From an uncultured Prevotella sp. (lineage in GTDB: Bacteria; Bacteroidota; Bacteroidia; Bacteroidales; Bacteroidaceae): a stretch of DNA of 16,208 nucleotides. Positions 6,227 through 12,367 of the stretch are shown in pieces. Below the pieces are notes generated by a model that saw only the letters and a program-made list of their open reading frames with translations, ran no database searches and had not been told where the DNA came from. A program made the translations under genes and the position numbers. The stretch covers positions 1 through 16,208 of the forward strand of contig URJQ01000069.1 in assembly GCA_900548195.1 (NCBI GenBank), read 5' to 3'. Numbering within the stretch: position 1 is the stretch's first letter; each line of letters opens with the position of its first letter.

Positions 6227-7531
6227 ATGATAAAGAACATCATGTTAGCAAGTCTCCTTATGACAGGAGGCTTTTTCCCGGCTTTCGCGCAACGGCAGAT
6301 GAGCATAAGCCAACTGTTCGGGAAGATAGAAGAAAACAGTAAAGCCCTGCTTGTCAGCAAATCCGGCGTGGAGTCGGCACAACTGGGCGTAGAATCAGCA
6401 AAGAGCAAGAGGCTTCCGGACGTAGATGCTTCGCTGTCATTTAGTTATATAGGTAATGCTCTGATGACCGACCGCGACTTTTCCGATGCTCAAGGACTCC
6501 GCTCGCCACATTTCGGCAATGATTTTTCACTGCAGGTGCAGCAGGTAGTCTATGCCGGAGGCGCAATAGATGCCGGAGTGAAGCTTGCAGAATTGGGACA
6601 GAAAGCGGCTGAAACAGGAGTAAGGCTGACCCGTCAGCAGATGAGATTTATCGCTTTAGGGCAGTATCTCGACCTTTACAAGACCGATAACAGAATAAAG
6701 GTGTATAATAAAAACATCGCACTGACTCGCCGTCTCATCGCTGACATCAAGGAGAAGCAGGCGCAGGGAATGGCGCTAAAGAATGACATTACGCGCTATG
6801 AACTGCAGATGGAGAGCCTGAAACTGGGACTTGTAGCTCTCAAAAACAATAGGAAAATACTCAATCATCAGCTCTGCAACACTCTCGGAATGGATGATAC
6901 AGAGGAAATAATGCCCGACAGCACCGTCGTTCAAACGCTCTATCCTGACGATAATGAGGCGTATTGGCAGTCAGAAGGCGTGATGAACTCGCCACTGTTG
7001 GAGCAAACTTCCACCGCAGTGCAGATGGCAGAGCAGAAAGAGAAGATAGCCAAGAGCGACCTTCTGCCCAAAGTAGCATTCGTGGCGGCAGACAATTTCA
7101 ATGGTCCGGTGCTCTTTGAGCTGCCCCCAGTCGATAAAAATCTCAATGTATGGTACGTCGGAGTAGGCGTGAAATACAGTCTCAGTTCGCTCTTCAAGAG
7201 CAACAAGCGCATCAAGCAGTCGGCAGTAGAGACACGTCAGGCGAGAGAAGCCCATGCAGTACAGGCGGAGCAGTTGAGCAATAACGTGCAGGAAGCCTAC
7301 GTGCGTTACCGTCAGAGCTACGTCGAACTGGAGACGCAGGAGAAGAATGTGGAACTGGCACGTCAGAATTATGATGTGATGAATGCCCGTTATCTCACGC
7401 AAATGGCGCTCGTGACCGATATGGTGGATGCTTCTAACCTCTTGCTCAATGCCGAACTCAGTGAGGTGGATGCCCGCATAAATATCGTGTTTGCATATTA
7501 TCGTATGAAGTATGCTGCTGGAGTAATATGA
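6227..7531 (+). CDS. TolC-like outer-membrane efflux channel
   Basis: This is the outer-membrane exit duct of a tripartite pump. From the ATG at 6227 the protein has 434 residues and begins with a signal peptide (MIKNIMLASLLMTGGFFPAFA, cleavage expected before Q22). The open frame extends 45 codons further up, but that part lies before the -7 box at 6191-6198, and AAGGA stands just before this ATG. Two outer-membrane-efflux repeats are seen: about 25-220, with the strand QVVYAGGAIDAG (106-117), and about 250-430, with KYSLSSLFKSNKRIKQSAVETRQAR (split at 316-340) leading into the second long helix pair (335-415). The length is usual for the family. It is the first gene of the operon with the adaptor and MFS pump, which fits an EmrAB-TolC type system exporting hydrophobic compounds or antibiotics; the substrate is unknown. 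Confidence 0.92.
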   Translation: MIKNIMLASLLMTGGFFPAFAQRQMSISQLFGKIEENSKALLVSKSGVESAQLGVESAKSKRLPDVDASLSFSYIGNALMTDRDFSDAQGLRSPHFGNDFSLQVQQVVYAGGAIDAGVKLAELGQKAAETGVRLTRQQMRFIALGQYLDLYKTDNRIKVYNKNIALTRRLIADIKEKQAQGMALKNDITRYELQMESLKLGLVALKNNRKILNHQLCNTLGMDDTEEIMPDSTVVQTLYPDDNEAYWQSEGVMNSPLLEQTSTAVQMAEQKEKIAKSDLLPKVAFVAADNFNGPVLFELPPVDKNLNVWYVGVGVKYSLSSLFKSNKRIKQSAVETRQAREAHAVQAEQLSNNVQEAYVRYRQSYVELETQEKNVELARQNYDVMNARYLTQMALVTDMVDASNLLLNAELSEVDARINIVFAYYRMKYAAGVI

Positions 7532-7547
7532 TTCTCTTGTTGTTTGG

Positions 7548-7571
7548 TTGTTTTGTTGTTTTGTTGTTTTG
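7548..7571. repeat. TTGTTTTG octamer microsatellite
   Basis: Three exact 8-bp units (7548-7555, 7556-7563, 7564-7571) begin 16 bp after the stop of the TolC-like gene. A CAACAAC-rich stretch at 7676-7698, before the adaptor start, is partly inverse complementary to it, so the 169-bp gap between the two operon genes could fold with family 1 copy C in the middle. Confidence 0.7.
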
Positions 7572-7642
7572 GCGGTGATAAAAAGCGCCGACGACAGCAG
7601 CATCGCGACAAAACAGCGAAACAGCAAGGAATCGCCACCGTG

Positions 7643-7662
7643 CCAGCCGCGTTACCGGCTGG
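7643..7662. repeat. Palindromic element, family 1 copy C
   Basis: CCAGCCG (7643-7649), CGTTAC (7650-7655), CGGCTGG (7656-7662): the same arms as copy A with the centre in the opposite orientation. The preceding GCAAGGAATCGCCACCGTG resembles the conserved flank of copies A and B read on the other strand. It sits inside the efflux operon between the channel and adaptor genes, where a hairpin in the mRNA could affect processing or relative expression. Confidence 0.85.
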
Positions 7663-7700
7663 ATAACAAGAAGAAGAACAACAACAACCCCAACAAGACA

Positions 7701-8735
7701 ATGAACAAAAAAGCAATCAAAAGAACATACAATGTGATAATAATCCTCGTACTCTTAGGAGCAGCCACATGGTGCTTCAGCCATTTCGTACACGGAGGAA
7801 ACGTGGAATATACAGACGATGCGCAGGTGCATCGCCACATTTCCCCTATCAACACCCGCGTGATGGGCTTTATCAAGGAAATAAGATTCGAGGAGTTTCA
7901 GCATGTGAAGAAAGGAGACACCCTCGTGATAATCGAGGATGCAGAATATCGTCTGCAAGTGGCGCAGGCAGAAGCAGGCCTTCGCGGCTCTAAATCATCA
8001 TCCTCAGTGGTGTCAGCAAGCATGGGAACCACCGACAGCAACGTGAGAACAGCGGCTGCAGGAATAGAGGAAGCACGCGTCGATATGATGAATGCCAAGC
8101 AGGATTTCGACCGCTTTGCCGCATTGATGAAGAAAGATGCCGTCACCCGTCAGCAGTATGACAATGCCTATGCCCGCTATCTTGCCGCCAAGGCCCGCTA
8201 TGAACAGGCAGCAAGCCGAAAGCAAAGCGCCAATTCCGTCAAGAATGTGCAGACACATCAGTTGGGCGGAACACTCGCAGGAGAGAGCGTTGCCGAGGCA
8301 CAACTCAATCTGGCACGCCTCAATCTCTCATATACCGTCATCGTGGCAACTTGCGATGGCGTGATGGGAAGAAAGGATATCAATGTCGGACAACTGGTGC
8401 AGCCAGGTCAGATGCTTGCCCGCATCGTGGATGATAATGACATCTGGGTAGTGGCAAACTACCGTGAGACGCAGATGAGCGGCGTGACGGTAGGCAAAGA
8501 AGTGGAGTTTACAGCCGATGCCATACCCGATGTGGTATTCCATGGCAAGGTGGAAGCACTGTCGGCAGCGGCAGGTTCAGCCTATTCCATGATACCAGTG
8601 GATAATGCCACCGGCAATTTCGTCAAGGTGGAGCAGCGCGTTCCGGTACGTATAGCCCTCACGAAGGACAATCGTCCTGAAGATGTGGCATTGCTCCGTG
8701 CCGGTCTGAATGTAGAAACAAAAGTGCTCAAGTGA
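7701..8735 (+). CDS. EmrA/HlyD-like periplasmic adaptor of the efflux pump
   Basis: This membrane fusion protein of 344 residues links the inner-membrane pump to the outer channel. It has a short cytoplasmic N-terminus, one membrane helix (about 10-30), a first half lipoyl motif (VEYTDDAQVHRHISPINTRV, 35-54, then the stretch to VKKGDTLVIIEDAEY), an alpha-hairpin coiled coil (about 84-210), the second lipoyl half (NLSYTVIVATCDGVMGRKDI, then NVGQLVQPGQMLARIVD) and a beta-barrel (NDIWVVANYRETQMSGVTVG). YTDDA followed by I-P-V turns is typical of EmrA-type adaptors. The open frame extends up to 7548 through the repeat-filled gap; that part is low complexity, so the ATG at 7701, just before the membrane helix, is chosen. 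Its stop overlaps the start of the MFS gene. Confidence 0.93.
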   Translation: MNKKAIKRTYNVIIILVLLGAATWCFSHFVHGGNVEYTDDAQVHRHISPINTRVMGFIKEIRFEEFQHVKKGDTLVIIEDAEYRLQVAQAEAGLRGSKSSSSVVSASMGTTDSNVRTAAAGIEEARVDMMNAKQDFDRFAALMKKDAVTRQQYDNAYARYLAAKARYEQAASRKQSANSVKNVQTHQLGGTLAGESVAEAQLNLARLNLSYTVIVATCDGVMGRKDINVGQLVQPGQMLARIVDDNDIWVVANYRETQMSGVTVGKEVEFTADAIPDVVFHGKVEALSAAAGSAYSMIPVDNATGNFVKVEQRVPVRIALTKDNRPEDVALLRAGLNVETKVLK

Positions 8736-10279
8736 TGGCAGGACCTCCAATGTTGCAGGGACCGTTCAGGATCCCTTCATTCAATAGTTATGTTCCCCGC
8801 CGCCTCCAGCCGTGGATATATCTGCTTTTCGCATTCATATTCCAGCTCTCGGGAGGCATATATGGCGGGGCGATGAGCCATGTGATGGGAGAATACAGTC
8901 TGATGAGGGAAGACGTTCTCATGGTCATCATGTGCAATGTAGTAGGTGTCGCGATGCCTTTCCCTTTCCTCTTCAAGATGAAGTTCCGCTTCACCAACCG
9001 CAGTCTGCTTATCAATGCGGCGCTGGTAATAGCGGTATGCAATGTCCTTATCGTCTGGACAGAGTCGCTTCCCGTGATGTGTGCCCTCTCGTATATTGCC
9101 GGTTTCTTCAAGCTTTGCGGCACTTTCGAGTGTATGTCAAACATACAGTTGTGGATGACGCCAAAGCGCGACTTCACCGTTTTCTTCCCTTTGCTCTATT
9201 GCATAGTATTGGGAAACATCGCATTGTCGCCGTGGATTACCGAACACCTTATATATATATATCAGGATTGGCGCATCATCAACTGGACAATGGCAGGGGC
9301 AATGCTCACCGTAGCCCTCGTGGTCTATGTGACGACCCATGACTTCCGCTTTATGAAACCTTTGCCTTTCATCAGTGTGGATTATCTCGGATGCCTGCTA
9401 TGGTCGGCTTGGATGCTGGAGTTTATTTTCTTCTTCAACTATGGAGAGTATTATAATTGGTTGGATAGTAAGGTAATGCGCATGGATGTAGTGCTCTTTT
9501 TGGTGACAGGATATTTCTGTATCAGCCGAATGATGCACATACGCCATCCGTATATCTCGCCCGAAGCATGGCGTTACAAGCGCCTGATTCCGCTGCTGAT
9601 ACTTTTCGCCTTCGTGGAGTTTATGGGCAGTACGCCAAAGGTTTTGCAGACCGCCTTCACAGGAGGAGTGCTACATTTTGGCAATCTCACTACCAATGTG
9701 CTCAACGTAGTGGAGTGGGGCGCAGTCATCATGGGGTGCCTTTTCTGCCTGTTATGGTGCAAAGTGCTGCAATGGAAATACACCCGTCTGCTGACAATAG
9801 GCGTTGCCGCAATGGTGGGTTATCCGGTGATGATGTATTTTCTCATCGACCAGGGACTGCCTATCGAGCGACTTTATCTCCCTACAGCGCTGAGATCATT
9901 CGGCAATGCCATATTCTTCTGTATGCTGACAGTGTATCTCGAAGAACTGATGCCGTTCCAGCATTTCTTCATGGGCTTGACTATGGCAGGAATAATCCGC
10001 AATGGTCCAGTGGCAACGATGTGCTCCGGACTCTTCAGCTTTGGCATACGCCACCAGATGGCGGACAATATGGCGCGAGGATTGCCTTATGATGCTACGC
10101 AACTGCTGATGATAAGCGTGCGCCAACTCTATGGCATTACCTGCCTCATAGGCATTGCTGTGCTATTGATATTCCTGATTTGGGACATCGATCCAGTGAG
10201 AAGTACACTCAAGAAGATGCCTTCATGGAATTTCGTAGGCAAGATGATGAAGAGGCGTGCCAAAAAGGAGAGGCGATGA
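8735..10279 (+). CDS. 14-helix MFS efflux pump (EmrB-like, DHA2 type)
   Basis: This inner-membrane drug/proton antiporter has 514 residues and about 14 predicted membrane helices (near residues 27-45, 58-80, 88-108, 113-132, 144-172, 177-201, 210-236, 247-264, 281-297, 315-337, 344-365, 379-398, 407-434 and 454-476 by inspection). The helix count and the adaptor next to it point to the EmrB group. The classical MFS loop motif GxLaDrxGrkr between helices 2 and 3 is not obvious; FKMKFRFTNRS stands there instead, so this is a divergent Bacteroidetes branch. The start ATG (8735-8737) shares one base with the adaptor stop TGA (8733-8735), which implies translational coupling; a GTG at 8732 is an alternative. 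The tail is very basic (KMMKRRAKKERR). Substrate unknown. Confidence 0.88.
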   Translation: MAGPPMLQGPFRIPSFNSYVPRRLQPWIYLLFAFIFQLSGGIYGGAMSHVMGEYSLMREDVLMVIMCNVVGVAMPFPFLFKMKFRFTNRSLLINAALVIAVCNVLIVWTESLPVMCALSYIAGFFKLCGTFECMSNIQLWMTPKRDFTVFFPLLYCIVLGNIALSPWITEHLIYIYQDWRIINWTMAGAMLTVALVVYVTTHDFRFMKPLPFISVDYLGCLLWSAWMLEFIFFFNYGEYYNWLDSKVMRMDVVLFLVTGYFCISRMMHIRHPYISPEAWRYKRLIPLLILFAFVEFMGSTPKVLQTAFTGGVLHFGNLTTNVLNVVEWGAVIMGCLFCLLWCKVLQWKYTRLLTIGVAAMVGYPVMMYFLIDQGLPIERLYLPTALRSFGNAIFFCMLTVYLEELMPFQHFFMGLTMAGIIRNGPVATMCSGLFSFGIRHQMADNMARGLPYDATQLLMISVRQLYGITCLIGIAVLLIFLIWDIDPVRSTLKKMPSWNFVGKMMKRRAKKERR

Positions 10280-10348
10280 AAGCTATGCTGACAGGAGACT
10301 CTTGAAATGTGAAAATAGAGGAAAAAGCATAAGTTTTCCCAAATATTA

Positions 10349-10379
10349 TTTGCCTTTAATAAATTATTTTGTATCTTTG
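10349..10379 (+). promoter_or_regulatory. Bacteroidetes-type promoter for fumarate hydratase
   Basis: TTTG (10349-10352), 19 bp, TATCTTTG (10372-10379): a full match to the consensus and spacing. Transcription should begin near 10384-10387, giving a leader of about 115 nt that opens with the palindrome at 10387-10451. A weak hairpin (GGAAAA 10320-10325 with TTTTCC 10334-10339) lies just before and could end the efflux transcript, but it has no T-tract. Confidence 0.85.
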
Positions 10380-10386
10380 CACGGTT

Positions 10387-10451
10387 AAGTAGGTAATCGG
10401 AACTATTTTTATAATTATCTATTCATTATCAAAATATTTTTGATTACCTAC
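10387..10451 (+). promoter_or_regulatory. Structured 5' leader of fumarase, family 2 palindrome copy
   Basis: GTAGGTAATC (10389-10398) is a perfect inverse complement of GATTACCTAC (10442-10451), with 43 AT-rich bases between. The left arm starts within a few bases of the predicted transcription start, so the mRNA would begin in a hairpin. The arms match those of the terminator at 15087-15129 apart from AA/TT changing to GG/CC in step. No known riboswitch is recognised. A role in mRNA stability or attenuation is inference. Confidence 0.5.
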
Positions 10452-10499
10452 AGAAGTGACTATTTTATTAAATCAAAAACATAGAAATAATATAGTATT

Positions 10500-12122
10500 A
10501 TGGCAAATCCAGAATTCAAGTACGCTCCAATGTTCCAGTTGGGCGAAGACAAGACAGAGTATCGCCTTATCTCAAAAGAGGGCGTATCTGTAAGTGAATT
10601 TGAAGGCAACAAGATTCTCAAGGTGTCTCCGGAGGCTCTTGAACTGCTCACCACACAGGCTTTCCACGACGTAAACTTCATGCTTCGTCGCGAGCATAAT
10701 GAGAAGGTGGCAGCTATTCTCTCTGACCCTGAGGCTTCAGAAAATGACAAGTACGTGGCACTCACCATGCTCCGCAATGCAGAGGTGGCTTGCAAAGGTC
10801 AGCTCCCATTCTGTCAGGATACAGGTACTGCTATCATCCATGCAGAAAAGGGTCAGCAGGTATGGACCGGATTTGAGGATGAAGAGCCATTGGCAAAGGG
10901 CGTATATAATACATATACCACCGACAATCTGCGCTATTCACAGAATGCACCGCTCAATATGTACGATGAAGTGAACACCCGTTGCAACCTTCCAGCACAG
11001 ATTGACATAGAGGCTACACAGGGAGCAGAGTACAAATTTCTCTGCGTAGTAAAGGGTGGAGGATCTGCCAACAAGACTTATCTCTATCAGGAGACCAAGG
11101 CTCGTATCCAGAATCCTGGCACTCTCGTTCCTTTCCTCGTAGAAAAGATGAAGAGCCTCGGCACTGCTGCTTGTCCTCCTTACCATATCGCATTCGTCAT
11201 TGGCGGTACTTCTGCAGAGAAGAACCTTCTCACCGTGAAGCTCGCTTCTACAAAATATTACGACACTCTGCCTACTACAGGCGACGAGACAGGTCGTGCT
11301 TTCCGTGACGTAGCCCTCGAAGAAGAGCTTCATCGCCTCACACGTGAGGAGATAGGTTTCGGTGCTCAGTTTGGCGGAAAGTCATTTGCACACGACATTC
11401 GCGTAGTGCGTCTCCCACGTCATGGCGCTTCTTGCCCTATCGGTCTCGGCGTATCATGCTCTGCAGACCGTAACATCAAGGCAAAGATCAATGAGGATGG
11501 TATCTGGATAGAGAAGATGGACGACAAACCATACGAGCTTATCCCAGAAGAACTGCGTCAGGCAGGCGAGGGCGATGCTGTGCAGATCAATCTCGATCAG
11601 CCTATCGCTGAGGTATGCAAGGAACTGAGCAAGTATCCTGTTTCCACCCGAGTAAGTCTCAATGGCACAATCATCGTGGCACGCGACATCGCTCATGCTA
11701 AGATCAAGGCACGTCTCGATGCTGGTGAAGGTATGCCTCAGTACTTCAAGGATCACCCAGTGCTCTATGCAGGTCCTGCAAAGACACCAGCTGGAATGCC
11801 TTGCGGCTCAATGGGACCTACCACTGCTAACCGTATGGACCCATACACAGATGAGTTCCAGGCAAATGGAGGCTCACTGATAATGATTGCTAAGGGCAAC
11901 CGTACACAGGTCGTTACAGACGCTTGTAAGAAGCATGGCGGATTCTACCTCGGAAGTATCGGTGGTCCAGCAGCTTATCTTTCATCCAGCAATATCAAGA
12001 GCATCGAATGCGTGGAATATCCAGAGCTTGGTATGGAGGCTGTATGGAAAATCCGTGTAGAGAATTTCCCTGCCTTCATTCTTGTGGATGACAAGGGTAA
12101 TGATTTCTTTAAGCAATTCTAA
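10500..12122 (+). CDS. fum: Fumarate hydratase, class I (iron-sulfur)
   Basis: The enzyme interconverts fumarate and malate in the cytoplasm. In anaerobic Bacteroidales this is part of the reductive branch from oxaloacetate to succinate and propionate. This 540-residue chain is the single-chain FumA/FumB form with alpha and beta parts fused. The alpha part (about 1-330) carries LPFCQDTGTA (Cys105), KGGGSANKTYLYQ (185-197), TAACPPYHIAFVIGGTSAE (Cys225) and RHGASCPIGLGVSCSADR (307-324). Cys105, Cys225 and Cys320 are the likely ligands of the oxygen-sensitive [4Fe-4S] cluster, by analogy with E. coli FumA. The beta part (about 370-540) carries LNGTIIVARDIAHAKI, AGPAKTPAGMPCGSMGPTTA, KGNRTQVV (465-472) and GGFYLGSIGGPAA. 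Full length, all motifs intact. It is monocistronic between a strong promoter and a classical terminator. Confidence 0.97.
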   Translation: MANPEFKYAPMFQLGEDKTEYRLISKEGVSVSEFEGNKILKVSPEALELLTTQAFHDVNFMLRREHNEKVAAILSDPEASENDKYVALTMLRNAEVACKGQLPFCQDTGTAIIHAEKGQQVWTGFEDEEPLAKGVYNTYTTDNLRYSQNAPLNMYDEVNTRCNLPAQIDIEATQGAEYKFLCVVKGGGSANKTYLYQETKARIQNPGTLVPFLVEKMKSLGTAACPPYHIAFVIGGTSAEKNLLTVKLASTKYYDTLPTTGDETGRAFRDVALEEELHRLTREEIGFGAQFGGKSFAHDIRVVRLPRHGASCPIGLGVSCSADRNIKAKINEDGIWIEKMDDKPYELIPEELRQAGEGDAVQINLDQPIAEVCKELSKYPVSTRVSLNGTIIVARDIAHAKIKARLDAGEGMPQYFKDHPVLYAGPAKTPAGMPCGSMGPTTANRMDPYTDEFQANGGSLIMIAKGNRTQVVTDACKKHGGFYLGSIGGPAAYLSSSNIKSIECVEYPELGMEAVWKIRVENFPAFILVDDKGNDFFKQF

Positions 12123-12129
12123 ATAAGAT

Positions 12130-12180
12130 AAAAAGCGAAGGGCGGAATGTGTCTGTTTCTGCCCTTCGCTTTTTTGTTTT
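12130..12180 (+). terminator. Intrinsic terminator of fumarase
   Basis: AAAAAGCGAAGGGC (12130-12143) pairs with GCCCTTCGCTTTTT (12161-12174): a 14-bp stem, a 17-nt loop and a T-rich tail (TTTTTGTTTT). It starts eight bases after the stop codon. The A/T symmetry would let it work in both directions. Confidence 0.93.
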
Positions 12181-12181
12181 T

Positions 12182-12273
12182 GGTTGTCGGTTGTTGGTTG
12201 TTGGTTGTTGGTTTTATAGTGAGATAAACAATAATACCCACAACCCAAAACCCACAACCAACAACCAACAACC
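12182..12273. repeat. GGTTGTT heptamer array forming a 27-bp hairpin
   Basis: Four heptamers GGTTGT(T/C) run 12182-12209. Their inverse complement (AACAACC units) lies at 12254-12273. Bases 12189-12208 and 12254-12273 are perfect inverse complements over 20 bp, and after one mismatch six more pairs follow (12210-12215 with 12247-12252), leaving a loop of 31 bases. It stands between the fumarase terminator and family 1 copy D. No T-tract suits it as a further terminator for the plus strand. Confidence 0.85.
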
Positions 12274-12286
12274 ATAAAAAAAGCCC

Positions 12287-12315
12287 CTGTGCCAACGGCT
12301 TTTACCGTTGGATGT
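12287..12315. repeat. Palindromic element, family 1 copy D (diverged)
   Basis: CCAACGG (12292-12298), CTTTTA (12299-12304), CCGTTGG (12305-12311) has the same 7-6-7 layout as copies A to C, with several arm changes that are all compensated. CTGTG before it (12287-12291) and ATGT after it match the flanks of copy A read on the minus strand. No promoter box was found in 12181-12367, so how the next gene is transcribed is unclear. Confidence 0.8.
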
Positions 12316-12367
12316 CCACAAAAAAAACTGCCAACCAAACATCCATCTCCATCTCCGAGATATAATT

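Noticed and set aside
7548..7700. N-terminal extension of the adaptor
   Set aside because: The frame is open only through microsatellite and palindrome sequence; it is low complexity and unlike the family N-terminus.
10320..10339. Terminator of the efflux operon
   Set aside because: The 6-bp A/T-rich stem is not followed by a T-tract and stands only 9 bp before the fumarase -33 element; too weak to list.
12308..12367. Start of the glucanotransferase at TTG 12308
   Set aside because: That codon is inside palindrome copy D, and the first 20 residues are not family-like; ATG 12368 starts the conserved module.
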